A DNA stretch of 35,439 nt from Sphingomonas sp. GTDB lineage: Bacteria > Pseudomonadota > Alphaproteobacteria > Sphingomonadales > Sphingomonadaceae. A model generated the notes under the pieces. That model saw nothing but the letters and a program-made list of their open reading frames with translations. It searched no databases and had not been told where the DNA came from. The position numbers were made by a program, and so were the translations under genes. Every line of letters starts with the position of its first letter. Position 1 is the stretch's first letter. Positions 8,954-16,775 of this stretch are shown here, piece after piece. The DNA is taken from positions 1 through 35,439 of the forward strand of contig JAICSX010000021.1 in the NCBI GenBank assembly GCA_025936675.1, in the 5' to 3' direction.

Positions 8954-10459
8954 ATGCGCAGGCTATTCCTCGCGGCAGGCGTCGCGGCCCTTGCTATCGC
9001 GACCCCCGCACTCGCGGGGCCTGGCGGCCACGGCGGTGGCGGAGGCAATCCTCATGGCGGTGGAGGCGGTGGTCCCCACGGCGGTGGTGGCCCGCACGGC
9101 GGCGGAGGCGGACCTCCGGCGTTCGCTGGAGGTGGCGGAGGCGGTCACGGCCACGGCGGTGGCGGAGGCTTTGCCCCGATGATGACGCGCGGACCGGGTG
9201 GCGGTCACGGCCACGGCGGGGGCGGCTTTGCCCCGATGATGACGCGCGGTCCAGGTGGCGGCGGTCATGGCCATGGCGGCGGTCATCAGCAGGCTCGCGC
9301 CTTCGGTGGTGGTCAACACGGTCATGGTGGCGGCCATCAGCAGGCTCGTGCGTTCGCGGGTGGTGGCCACGGATATGGCGGCGGCCATCAGCAGGCTCGT
9401 GCCTTTGCCGGCGGCGGTGGACATGGCCACGGCGGTCAGCAGGCGGCTCCCGGCTTCCGGCGTCAGCAGGCGCAGATCGCGCAGCGTCAGCACATCCGCG
9501 GCGACGTTGGCGGCCGCGCGCAGCAGCAGGCGATCGCTCAGCAGCAGAACGCTCTCGCAGCACGCAACCGGGGCGCCCAGTTCGCGCAGGTCAACAATGA
9601 CTATGCGAACGCTTTCTACGGCAATGGCGGTGGACGCGGCGTGATCAACGGCTGCCCCCCGGGCCTGGCCGCCAAGAACAACGGCTGCATGCCTCCAGGT
9701 CAGGCACAGAAGCTTCTCGGCGCTCCGCTTGCTACGGCGCAGAGCTATGGGCCGATGTACGCGCTCCCGCAGTCGCTGAGCTACCTCTACCCGGAGACGC
9801 CGGATTATTATTACCGATACGGGGACGGATATCTCTACCAAGTCGATCGGACTGACAATCTGATCGCCTCGCTGATCCCGCTCCTCGCTGGCGGCTATAT
9901 GCCGGGGCAGTACCTCCCGGCGGCCTACATGCAGAGCTATGTGCCCGATTATTACGGGTTCAACAGCTTCTATCCGGCGAGCTACAGCTATGGCGGCAAC
10001 GGCTACGACAACCTCTGCAACCGCTACGGCTATGGCGTTGTCTACCAGGTCGATTGCTATAGCGGGATGGTCGTCAACGTCGTCCCGCTTTACGCAGGCG
10101 GCTACGGCGTCGGCCAGATGCTTCCGACGGCGTACAGCTACTACAACGTGCCGGTGCAATATCGTTCGGTCTATTACGACACGCCCGATTACAACTACTG
10201 GTATGCTCCGGGTGCGATCTATCAGTACGATCCGCGCTCGAGCATGATCACGTCGGTGGCGGCGCTTCTGTCGCCAGGGTTCACGGTCGGCCAGCAGCTT
10301 CCGATGGGCTACGACGTCTACAACGTGCCCTATGCCTATCGCGCCACTTACTATGACTCGCCGACGGCCTGGTACCGTTACAACAACGGCTACATCTACC
10401 AGGTCGACCCGACGACCATGTTGGTGACGGCGGTGGTTGCGTCGTTGCTGAATTCGTAA
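8954..10459 (+). CDS. Secreted Gly/His-rich protein with Tyr-rich tandem repeats
   Basis: This 501-residue exported protein of unknown function has a signal peptide at residues 1-21 (cleavage after ATPALA). Residues 22-161 are Gly/His low complexity, with HQQARAF three times and FAPMMTRGP twice. A Gln/Ala-rich stretch follows, then CPPGLAAKNNGCMPPGQA (234-251), the two-Cys motif also common in RcnB-like periplasmic proteins. Residues 282-501 hold three and a half copies of a roughly 60-residue Tyr-rich module with the core YRYG-x-G-Y-x-YQVD and AGGY-x-x-GQ-x-LP. Histidine clusters suggest metal binding and the Tyr repeats suggest a beta-rich envelope or matrix protein; both are inference. An EcfG-type promoter precedes it. 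Confidence 0.8.
   Translation: MRRLFLAAGVAALAIATPALAGPGGHGGGGGNPHGGGGGGPHGGGGPHGGGGGPPAFAGGGGGGHGHGGGGGFAPMMTRGPGGGHGHGGGGFAPMMTRGPGGGGHGHGGGHQQARAFGGGQHGHGGGHQQARAFAGGGHGYGGGHQQARAFAGGGGHGHGGQQAAPGFRRQQAQIAQRQHIRGDVGGRAQQQAIAQQQNALAARNRGAQFAQVNNDYANAFYGNGGGRGVINGCPPGLAAKNNGCMPPGQAQKLLGAPLATAQSYGPMYALPQSLSYLYPETPDYYYRYGDGYLYQVDRTDNLIASLIPLLAGGYMPGQYLPAAYMQSYVPDYYGFNSFYPASYSYGGNGYDNLCNRYGYGVVYQVDCYSGMVVNVVPLYAGGYGVGQMLPTAYSYYNVPVQYRSVYYDTPDYNYWYAPGAIYQYDPRSSMITSVAALLSPGFTVGQQLPMGYDVYNVPYAYRATYYDSPTAWYRYNNGYIYQVDPTTMLVTAVVASLLNS
9017..9436 (+). repeat. Low-complexity GGC/CAC-rich region encoding Gly/His repeats
   Basis: About 420 bp encode residues 22-161, made almost only of Gly and His with embedded repeats. 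FAPMMTRGP starts at 9170 and 9227 (57-bp period), and HQQARAF starts at 9284, 9335 and 9386 (51-bp period). The exact periods and near-identical DNA indicate recent tandem duplication, and the region is prone to length variation. Confidence 0.85.
9797..10456 (+). repeat. Three and a half Tyr-rich protein repeat modules
   Basis: Diverged repeats are centred on residues 287-325, 358-394, 416-453 and 474-501. Each begins with an aromatic strand, then (Y)QVD or YQYD, a hydrophobic strand, then GGY/GF-x-x-GQ-x-LP-x-x-Y. The last copy stops after the hydrophobic strand, at the C-terminus. DNA identity is low, so these are old protein repeats rather than recent DNA duplications. Confidence 0.75.
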
Positions 10460-10538
10460 AATCCAGCGTTCGGCTCGGCTTGGGAACTCAATCCCGCGCC
10501 GGGCCATTTCGTTTAGAGAACAAAAAAGGAGGCAGGGT

Positions 10539-11147
10539 ATGAACACCCGCTCAATCGCGCTTGGCCTGGCGGCTGCAGCGCTCATTGCGACCGGCGGCTG
10601 CAGCAAGAAAACCGGGAACGGCAACTCGGCGGCGCCCGAGGCCCAGACCAAGCAGGCCCAGAAGATCGCCGGTACCAAGACGATCGCTGCCGGCCTCGCG
10701 CCGACGAGCCGCTTCATGGCAGCGGCAAAGGCTGCCGGGCTCGACCAGACCCTCGCGGGCCCCGGGCCCTACACCGTCTTCGTTCCGGACGACGCGGCGT
10801 TCAACGGCGCACCCGCGGGCACGTTCGACCCCAAGCCGCAGAACAGGGCGCAGATCACCGGCATCCTGACCAACCTCATCCTCCCCGGGACGGTGATGGT
10901 CGCGGACATTGAAAAGTCGATTGACAACGGCAAGGGCAAGACACTGCTCGGCACCATGGCGGGAAGCACGCTCACAGCCACCAAGGATGGCGGCAAGATC
11001 GTGCTGACCGACTCATCGGGCCACAAGGCGACGATCACTGGGGGCGACGAGCAATATACGAACGGCGTGGTCCACCACATTGATGCGCTGCTGATGCCGG
11101 CCAAGCCTGCCAGCGGCCCGGCCGTGGGGCAGAAAGTGGGTAAATAG
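10539..11147 (+). CDS. Fasciclin (FAS1) domain lipoprotein
   Basis: This 202-residue lipoprotein has a signal peptide ending IATGGC (Cys21). A Lys/Ala-rich linker leads to one FAS1 domain (about 43-190) with the family segments TSRFMAAAKAAGLDQTLAGPGPYTVFVPDDAAF and YTNGVVHHIDALLMP. FAS1 domains mediate adhesion or matrix contacts at the cell surface. A strong AAAAAAGGAGG precedes the ATG. It follows the Tyr-repeat protein in the same direction by 79 bp, and both being envelope proteins suggests a shared surface role. An upstream GGAAC at 10486 does not have CGTT at promoter spacing, so I do not call an EcfG promoter. Confidence 0.88.
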   Translation: MNTRSIALGLAAAALIATGGCSKKTGNGNSAAPEAQTKQAQKIAGTKTIAAGLAPTSRFMAAAKAAGLDQTLAGPGPYTVFVPDDAAFNGAPAGTFDPKPQNRAQITGILTNLILPGTVMVADIEKSIDNGKGKTLLGTMAGSTLTATKDGGKIVLTDSSGHKATITGGDEQYTNGVVHHIDALLMPAKPASGPAVGQKVGK

Positions 11148-11274
11148 CCGCAACATCTTGCGTACCGGCGCTTGACCGTACGCCATATGAGCCTTGCGTA
11201 TCATTCCACTTCCGCCCGCCAAACGGCTCGCTATAACCACGGTTTGACCGTGGCGACGATGGGGCTGAAGCGAC

Positions 11275-12378
11275 ATGAAAGCGACGATTGAGCGGGCGAC
11301 TCTCCTCAAGAGCTTGGGCCATGTCCAATCGGTCGTGGAGCGCAGGAACACGATTCCTATCCTTTCCAATGTGCTGATGGAGGCGCGTGAGGACGGGTCG
11401 CTGCGGCTGATGGCAACCGACCTAGACCTCCAAGTCGATGAAACGGTGCCGGCGAATGTCGCTAAGTCCGGCGCGACGACCGTTCCGGCGCACACCTTCT
11501 TCGATATCGTGCGCAAGCTTCCCGAAGGCAGCCAGGTCGAACTGACCGCGGCCGAAGGAAAGATGCAGGTGGTCGCGGGCCGCTCGCGCTTCAACCTCTC
11601 GACGCTCCCGCGCGACGACTTCCCGGTGATTGCCGAGGGCGAGCTTCCGACGAAGTTCGAGCTTCCCGCAGCCACCCTCCGCCAGATCATCGAGAAGACG
11701 CGCTTCGCCATCTCGAGCGAAGAGACCCGTTATTATCTGATGGGCATCTTCCTCCACGTCATCGACGACCAGATGCGTGCGGCGGCGACCGACGGCCACC
11801 GGCTCGCCAGGGTGACGGTGCCGAAGCCCGACGGCGCCGACGGGATGCCCGACGTGATCGTTCCCCGGAAAGCCGTGACCGAACTCTATCGGCTGCTCGA
11901 GGAGCTCGAGGGCACTGTCGAGATTTCGCTGTCGCCGACCAAGATCCGCTTCGGGCTCGGCACCGCAATCCTCACCAGCAAGCTGATCGACGGGACCTTC
12001 CCCGACTACAATCGCGTGATACCGACCGGGAACGACAAGCTCCTGAAGCTCGACCCGAAGAGCTTCTCGGCGGGAGTCGACCGCGTGTCGACCATCGCAT
12101 CCGAGAAGACTCGGGCGGTGAAGATGAGCGTTGACCGCGACAAGGTCACGCTATCGGTCACGTCGCCCGAGAACGGGGTCGCGACCGAGGAAGTCCCCGC
12201 GGACTACGGTTCGGACAATCTCGAGATCGGCTTCAACGCGCGCTACCTGCTCGACATTCTCGGAGAGATCGACGGCGACACCGTCGAGGTCCACCTCGCC
12301 GACGCCGCCGCGCCGACCTTGCTGCGCGAGAATGACAAGTCCAACGCGCTCTACGTCCTGATGCCGATGCGGGTTTAA
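11275..12378 (+). CDS. dnaN: DNA polymerase III beta subunit (sliding clamp)
   Basis: This 367-residue protein is the standard clamp length. It starts MKATIERATLLKSLGHVQSVVERRNTIPILSNVL, contains RSRFNLSTLPRDDFP and AATDGHRLARV, and ends with the C-terminal family motif YVLMPMRV. The homodimer rings DNA and tethers polymerase III. The leader has a perfect 6-bp hairpin (CCACGG-TTTGA-CCGTGG, 11237-11253) between the likely promoter region and the start codon. recF follows 30 bp downstream in the same direction. dnaA is not in the window. Confidence 0.97.
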   Translation: MKATIERATLLKSLGHVQSVVERRNTIPILSNVLMEAREDGSLRLMATDLDLQVDETVPANVAKSGATTVPAHTFFDIVRKLPEGSQVELTAAEGKMQVVAGRSRFNLSTLPRDDFPVIAEGELPTKFELPAATLRQIIEKTRFAISSEETRYYLMGIFLHVIDDQMRAAATDGHRLARVTVPKPDGADGMPDVIVPRKAVTELYRLLEELEGTVEISLSPTKIRFGLGTAILTSKLIDGTFPDYNRVIPTGNDKLLKLDPKSFSAGVDRVSTIASEKTRAVKMSVDRDKVTLSVTSPENGVATEEVPADYGSDNLEIGFNARYLLDILGEIDGDTVEVHLADAAAPTLLRENDKSNALYVLMPMRV

Positions 12379-12408
12379 CCGGCACGCCGACCTGCTAGTC
12401 CGGGGCGA

Positions 12409-13467
12409 ATGGTTGCCGTCTCGCGCCTCACGCTGACCGACTTCCGCTCTTACGTCTCGACGACCATGGAGCCGCAGCATGGCTTCGTCCTGCTCTCCGG
12501 CGAGAATGGCGCAGGCAAAACCAACCTGCTCGAAGCAGTCTCGATGCTGACGCCGGGACGCGGGCTGCGCGGCGCGGCCCTGTCGGAAATGGCGCGGCAG
12601 GGAGGCAGCGGCGGCTGGGCGGTCGCGGCCAAGCTCGGCGAAACCGACATCGGAACGGGGACACAACCGAATTCTGCCGAACGCCGTCAAGTGCGGGTCA
12701 ATGCGGCGCCCGCGTCGGTCAACTCGCTCAGCGAGTGGCTGTCGGTTCTTTGGCTGACACCCGCGATGGACCGCTTGTTCACCGCCAGCGCGGGCGATCG
12801 CCGCCGATTTCTCGACAGGCTTGTCCTCGCGCTGGAGCCGAGCCATGCGCACCATTCAACGCGTTACGACGCGGCGATGCGCGCCCGAAACAAGCTCCTC
12901 GCCGATGAGCGATGGGACGAGGCCTGGCTCGCCTCGCTGGAGCTGGCGATGGCCGAGCATGGCACCGTGATTGCGGCAGCCCGTGATGGTGCTGTGCAGG
13001 CGCTCGAGCAGCGGCTGGCAGACGCACCGGAAGATGAATTCGCCAGCGCCGCCCTTGCGCTCGAAGGCTGGTCGAGTGGCGAGCTTTCAACCATGCTTGC
13101 TGCAAACCGCGCGCGCGATGCAGCGGCTGGCCGCGCCACCGAAGGACCGCATCGCCAGGATCTCGCGGTTACGCATCGCGCCAAGCAGATGCCGGCGGCC
13201 TTGTCCTCGACCGGCGAGCAGAAGGCCCTGCTGCTCGGCCTCGTACTCGCGCATGCCGAGCTGGTGGCTGAGCGCCGCGGCGCGCCGCCGATCCTGTTGC
13301 TCGACGAAGTCGCCGCGCACCTCGATCCGAAGCGCCGCGCTGCCCTCTTCGCGCGCCTCGAAGGACGCGGGCAGGTGTGGATGACGGCGACGGAAGCCTC
13401 GCTTTTCGACGGAATCGGCTCGGCATCGCGCTTCCATGTCTCGCCAGGAACGGTCGATCCGACTTGA
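12409..13467 (+). CDS. recF: RecF, DNA replication and repair ATPase
   Basis: This 352-residue SMC-like ATPase has its Walker A motif GENGAGKT at about residues 31-38, RecF-type lid sequences ([31 protein letters not shown]), the ABC signature region [14 protein letters not shown] and a Walker B motif [12 protein letters not shown] near the C-terminus. RecF loads RecA at gapped DNA with RecO and RecR. It is arranged in the common dnaN-recF order, probably in one operon, while gyrB lies about 10 kb away rather than adjacent. Confidence 0.95.
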   Translation: MVAVSRLTLTDFRSYVSTTMEPQHGFVLLSGENGAGKTNLLEAVSMLTPGRGLRGAALSEMARQGGSGGWAVAAKLGETDIGTGTQPNSAERRQVRVNAAPASVNSLSEWLSVLWLTPAMDRLFTASAGDRRRFLDRLVLALEPSHAHHSTRYDAAMRARNKLLADERWDEAWLASLELAMAEHGTVIAAARDGAVQALEQRLADAPEDEFASAALALEGWSSGELSTMLAANRARDAAAGRATEGPHRQDLAVTHRAKQMPAALSSTGEQKALLLGLVLAHAELVAERRGAPPILLLDEVAAHLDPKRRAALFARLEGRGQVWMTATEASLFDGIGSASRFHVSPGTVDPT

Positions 13468-13595
13468 GGTGGACTTCTTAAGCATTCGCCCCTATGTTGC
13501 ACCGCAGCACGAGGCGCTTATCAGAAGCGGCGTGAAGGTTCCGAACGGAAGTTCGCGAACAGCCCGCGCCTCGATTTTCTTGCTCTCCCATTCAC

Positions 13596-13642
13596 GCGGG
13601 GCGCTTTTTAGACCCCGCTGGCGCGCGCCTTTTTCGCGCGCC
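13596..13642 (+). promoter_or_regulatory. Two tandem GC hairpins in the helicase leader
   Basis: GCGGGG (13596-13601) pairs with CCCCGC (13613-13618) around an 11-nt loop containing TTTTT. GGCGCGCG (13620-13627) pairs over 8 bp with CGCGCGCC (13635-13642) around a loop CCTTTTT. Both lie 24-70 nt before the helicase ATG, and only a weak TTGGA stands in for a Shine-Dalgarno. They could be a leader control element or a weak terminator for recF. Confidence 0.5.
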
Positions 13643-13665
13643 CGCAAAGTTTGGAATTTTACTCA

Positions 13666-15294
13666 ATGTCATTCATGTCCCTGGGGCTTTCGAAGCCCCT
13701 TCTCGATGCGCTTGCGGCGAAAGATTACGCCGAAGCGACACCGATCCAGCGCCAGGCGATCCCTACGGTCCTAACTGGCCGCGACCTCCTCGGCATCGCC
13801 CAGACGGGCACCGGCAAGACCGCGGCCTTCATGCTGCCCTCGCTCGACCGCCTCGCGGCAGCGAGGAGCTTCGCCAAGCCCGGCCAGGTCCGGATGCTGG
13901 TGCTCGCCCCGACCCGCGAGCTCGCGGCGCAGATCGCCGCGAGCGCGCAAGCCTACGGCAAGTTCATGCACCTCTCCGTCGGAGTCGTCTTCGGCGGCGT
14001 TCCCAACTCGAAGAGCGTTCGCACCGTCGCGCGCGGACTCGACGTGCTCGTCGCGACTCCGGGCCGCCTGCTCGATCTCATCGACCAGCGCGCGCTGAGC
14101 TTGCGCGAGCTCGAGATCCTCGTCCTCGACGAGGCCGACCAGATGCTCGACCTCGGCTTCATCCACGCGTTGAGGCGGATCGTCGCGCTCGTTCCGCCCA
14201 AGCGGCAGACCCTGTTCTTCTCCGCGACCATGCCGCGGGCGATCAAGGAGCTCGCCGACAAGTATCTCACCAATCCCGCCGAAGTCTCGGTCACGCCGGC
14301 GGCGACCACGGTCGAGCGGATCGAGCAGAGCGTCACCCTGGTTAACCAGGCCGAGAAGACGGCGCTGCTGGCGATGATCCTCAAGTCCGAGGCGGTCGAG
14401 CGCGCGCTCGTCTTCAGCCGCACCAAGCAAGGTGCCGACAAGATCGTCCGTCAGCTCGAAGCGGCTGGTATTTCAGCCGGCGCCATCCACGGCAACAAGA
14501 GCCAGGCGCAGCGCGAGCGGGCGATTGCCGCGTTTAAATCGGGCGACATGCCGGTACTCGTCGCGACCGACATTGCCGCGCGCGGGATCGACATCCCGGG
14601 CGTCAGCCATGTCGTGAACTTCGACCTCCCCGACGTTCCCGAGCAATATGTCCACCGCATCGGCCGCACTGCGCGCGCCGGCGCCGGCGGAATCGCGATT
14701 GCGTTTTGCGCTCCCGACGAACGTGGCAACCTCCGCGACATCGAACGCACGACGCGGCAGCGAATTGCTGTCACGCCGTTGCCCGCAGATTTCACGGCAA
14801 CGGCCGAGGTGTTCAAGCGGCTCAAACCCGCCCCGAAGGCCCAGCCGCAGCGGCACGAGCGGACGCATACCAAGGCCGACCGCCGCCACGATGGCCAACG
14901 CCGGAAGAACCGCAACAATGGCCAGCAGCGCCACCCGCAGCGCGGAGACGGCCATCATGCCCATCGTTCCGACGCGCGCGACCACAACGGCCAGCGCCGC
15001 GACGACCAGCGCAATGACGGGGCGCGGTCGCCCTATCGCCCCGAAGCGTACCGCGAGTCAGGGTCTGAGCGTGGCCCGAACCGGCCCGAGGGCGGCCAGC
15101 GTCAGTCGCAGCCAAGCCAGGGCCGTGACGCCTATCGCTCGAAGGGCGGCCAGCCGAAGCGCAAGTTCGGTGGGAGGCGGCCGTCCTGGAGGACACAACC
15201 GCGCTCGGGGGTAAGACGGGCGGCAGGGCGCCAATTACGGCGTTGTGGCCAATGTCTGTTTCCGACCCATTCCGGACATAAGGGCAGCGACTGA
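13666..15294 (+). CDS. DEAD-box ATP-dependent RNA helicase (probable 3' frameshift)
   Basis: All DEAD-box motifs are intact: Q motif PTPIQRQAIP, motif I AQTGTGKT, PTREL, TPGR, DEAD, SAT, VFSRTK, ATDIAARGID and HRIGRTARAG. A long basic His/Gln/Arg-rich tail (from about residue 390) follows and probably contacts RNA. It belongs to the RhlE-like group. The start is ATG 13666 (MSFMSLGLSKPLL); a TTG 15 nt upstream is less likely. The literal frame runs to the TGA at 15292-15294. However, the last 40 residues are Cys-containing and unlike the tail, whereas a one-base deletion near 15172 would give a natural Gly/Arg-rich ending and stop at 15214. Confidence 0.9.
   Translation: MSFMSLGLSKPLLDALAAKDYAEATPIQRQAIPTVLTGRDLLGIAQTGTGKTAAFMLPSLDRLAAARSFAKPGQVRMLVLAPTRELAAQIAASAQAYGKFMHLSVGVVFGGVPNSKSVRTVARGLDVLVATPGRLLDLIDQRALSLRELEILVLDEADQMLDLGFIHALRRIVALVPPKRQTLFFSATMPRAIKELADKYLTNPAEVSVTPAATTVERIEQSVTLVNQAEKTALLAMILKSEAVERALVFSRTKQGADKIVRQLEAAGISAGAIHGNKSQAQRERAIAAFKSGDMPVLVATDIAARGIDIPGVSHVVNFDLPDVPEQYVHRIGRTARAGAGGIAIAFCAPDERGNLRDIERTTRQRIAVTPLPADFTATAEVFKRLKPAPKAQPQRHERTHTKADRRHDGQRRKNRNNGQQRHPQRGDGHHAHRSDARDHNGQRRDDQRNDGARSPYRPEAYRESGSERGPNRPEGGQRQSQPSQGRDAYRSKGGQPKRKFGGRRPSWRTQPRSGVRRAAGRQLRRCGQCLFPTHSGHKGSD
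15165..15214 (+). other. Likely frameshift and true end of the helicase gene
   Basis: Removing one G from the GGG run at 15172-15174 converts the reading to KFGGGGRPGGHNRARG followed by TAA (15212-15214). Such Gly/Arg endings are typical of this helicase group. The unshifted frame instead reads through a dispersed repeat element at 15251-15282. This is either an assembly error or a real mutation. If the gene ends at 15214, bases 15215-15537 (about 320 bp) hold no gene, only the repeat. Confidence 0.6.
15251..15282. repeat. Dispersed intergenic repeat with inverted ends, copy 1
   Basis: The element starts AATGTCTGTTTCCGACCCAT and ends CCGGACATAAG, so ATGTCTG and CCGGACAT form imperfect inverted ends. 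Its first 23 bases match the element at 22320-22342 at 19 of 23 positions. Similar TGTCCGC...GGACATT remnants are scattered in intergenic DNA of alphaproteobacteria (recalled, not searched). The rest of 15283-15537 shows no recognisable feature. Confidence 0.5.
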
Positions 15295-15537
15295 TAAGCG
15301 CCCATTGAGGTCACCTCGAGTGTAGAACCAGCGACCTGAAACCGGTCAGTCATTCAGCTTCTAAGCAAATGGCCAAAGTGCGCCCTTAGCTGCCGTTCGC
15401 CGCTCCGCTGCTTCCCTGGAGGTTGCTTCAGTCGCCGAATGTTCCCGGCTTTAAAGCACGTCGCCACGACCGTTATCCGCGTACCGACGTCTGCGACCCG
15501 CCCGGTGTGTGCTTGTGGCAATCAAGCTATCCGAGTC

Positions 15538-15735
15538 TCACCCGCCGTGGTTCCCGCCGATGATCTGATCGAGGCGGGCAATCCTGGCCCGCACGTTGTC
15601 CGCTCTGTCGGGAATCAATTCCCGTTGGATTCCGTGTCGCTCACGCTTGGCCCGGTGGCGTTCACGATCCGCCTCATAAGCCTCAAGAAGGGATTGCAGC
15701 CTCGCCCGCTCCACCTTCGCTTCCCGCTCGTTCAT
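15538..15735 (-). CDS. Small charged coiled-coil hypothetical protein
   Basis: The 65-residue product is dominated by Arg, Glu and Ala (NEREAKVERARLQSLLEAYE, then ERHRAKRERHG). It probably forms one long helix or coiled coil, with a final RARIARLDQIIGG segment. I recognise no family. It is the last gene of a same-strand cluster of five small genes and starts 64 nt after the 174-residue gene. A GAGGA sits 11 nt before its ATG, a slightly long spacing. Confidence 0.55.
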   Translation of the reverse strand: MNEREAKVERARLQSLLEAYEADRERHRAKRERHGIQRELIPDRADNVRARIARLDQIIGGNHGG

Positions 15736-15799
15736 AAACCAAGCATCCTCGCGTCAACGACTAGGGAACCTCATGCGACCGACCCTGCGACGGCTTCCG

Positions 15800-16324
15800 T
15801 CACTCGTGGTTTTCGCCGTCGAGCTCGTCCAGGATGCGCTCGGTCTCGGCAATCAATCGAAGTCTTTCTGGTTCACGAATGCCGGCGTTCGCCAAGCCGC
15901 CTGCCAGTACCGATGCCGCCTTCTCCTCCGAGATTTGCCGCAATCGTCGATCGATGATCTTCAGCCTCGCGAGGATGCTCTCATCGTTCATGATGGTCTC
16001 CGTGTCGCTGGCCGGCGCGCTGGGCGCTGGCCGATCATAGGTCGTGGAAAGGACCGCGCCGGGGACCGGCGTGTTGCGCTTGATGAAGGCTTCTGCCTCG
16101 CGCATCGAAGCAAAGGAGTGTTCGGTCGTTTCTGATAAATGATGGGTGAGAGTGACGACATACGGCAGCTCTGCTTCTGGCCTGCGCATTACACGCCCGC
16201 CGGTTGAGCTCATGTGGCCACCCTCATTGTCCCAGGCATGCTCGTCCTGCCTCAACTGCGCCTCCTCGGCGGCAGTGCGGAAGACAGTGAAGCTCGTATC
16301 TTTCGAGCTGCCGGAACTTGGCAT
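15800..16324 (-). CDS. Hypothetical protein, 174 residues
   Basis: The start is placed at 16324, where GGGAG sits at good spacing. An in-frame ATG at 16384 would run through the 48-codon gene upstream. The first half contains a compact segment VVTLTHHLSETTEHSFASMREAEAFIKRN. The second half is helical and charged (DESILARLKIIDRRLRQISEEKA, then LRLIAETERILDELDGENHE). No catalytic motif, signal peptide or membrane helix is visible. Such proteins recur as ORFans in sphingomonads. The function is unknown. Confidence 0.65.
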   Translation of the reverse strand: MPSSGSSKDTSFTVFRTAAEEAQLRQDEHAWDNEGGHMSSTGGRVMRRPEAELPYVVTLTHHLSETTEHSFASMREAEAFIKRNTPVPGAVLSTTYDRPAPSAPASDTETIMNDESILARLKIIDRRLRQISEEKAASVLAGGLANAGIREPERLRLIAETERILDELDGENHE

Positions 16325-16343
16325 GACGTTTCTCCCGAGCCGA

Positions 16344-16490
16344 TCACGGACCGTGAAGCTTGATGCTTCGCCTGACTGCGGCATCGAGCGATCGCTCCTC
16401 GGCCGCAGAATTTTCGATTCGACTCAGCGCTTCTTGCTCCAGCCGCACGCTGCGGCCTTGGTCGCTCTCGGGCCGACGTTTCTTGGACAT
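16344..16490 (-). CDS. Small hypothetical protein, 48 residues
   Basis: An ATG-started frame of 48 codons fits exactly between its neighbours: it begins 3 nt after the stop of the MbcA-like gene and ends 19 nt before the next start. The product is basic then acidic (SKKRRPESDQGRSVRLEQEA and IENSAAEERSLDAAVRRSIK) and probably helical. The tight packing and coherent helical composition support it as a real gene; the function is unknown. No separate Shine-Dalgarno is obvious, consistent with coupled translation. Confidence 0.5.
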   Translation of the reverse strand: MSKKRRPESDQGRSVRLEQEALSRIENSAAEERSLDAAVRRSIKLHGP

Positions 16491-16493
16491 GCG

Positions 16494-16775
16494 CTACGCC
16501 CTCGGTGTCATTTGCTTGAGTAAGGCTTCGACACGGGCCAACCCCTCGTCGCTCTCGATTGCGAGATGGAGCGGCTGACCTTCCACTACGGCGTGCGGAG
16601 TGTTCAGGAATGCAATCACCGGACCCGGTTCACCAAAGTGACGCCATGCCGATTGCACGACGCTAGCCTGGCGCCGCGATTCCTCGGGTGTGGGGAGTGC
16701 AATCCTGCTGTACTTGCGAAATGCCATGCCGCGGCGCGCAGCCGGCTTGGCCTCTGGCGCATGCGGCGTGCTCAT
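16494..16775 (-). CDS. MbcA/ParS/Xre-type toxin-binding domain protein (orphan antitoxin-like)
   Basis: This 93-residue protein's C-terminal half (about 43-90) fits the DUF2384 pattern of MbcA/ParS/Xre antitoxins: AWRHFGEPGPVIAFLNTPHA, then GQPLHLAIESDEGLARVEALL. That domain normally binds a RES-family toxin. The N-terminus (PTPEESRRQASVVQSAW) is helical and too short for a full Xre HTH. No RES-domain or other toxin gene is nearby, so it is either an orphan or works with the unknown neighbours. A GGAG lies 8 nt before the ATG, which overlaps the upstream stop as ATGA. Confidence 0.6.
   Translation of the reverse strand: MSTPHAPEAKPAARRGMAFRKYSRIALPTPEESRRQASVVQSAWRHFGEPGPVIAFLNTPHAVVEGQPLHLAIESDEGLARVEALLKQMTPRA

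Noticed and set aside
10486..10513. A second EcfG promoter before the fasciclin gene
   Set aside because: GGAAC is present, but the next CGTT is 22 nt away, outside the 15-18 nt range.
8963..10717. A 584-residue minus-strand frame opposite the Tyr-repeat protein
   Set aside because: It mirrors the Gly/His/Tyr-rich coding strand, has repetitive Arg/Val composition, and lacks a plausible start context.
13620..13642. Intrinsic terminator of recF
   Set aside because: The stem is strong, but the T-run is in the loop rather than after the stem, so it is listed as a leader hairpin instead.
15439..16135. Plus-strand frames opposite the minus-strand small-gene cluster
   Set aside because: Composition is irregular and they lack ribosome-binding sites, whereas the minus-strand genes have overlaps and Shine-Dalgarno sites.
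16325..16384. Longer start for the 174-residue hypothetical protein
   Set aside because: It would overlap the 48-codon gene, and a better-spaced GGGAG precedes the internal ATG at 16324.
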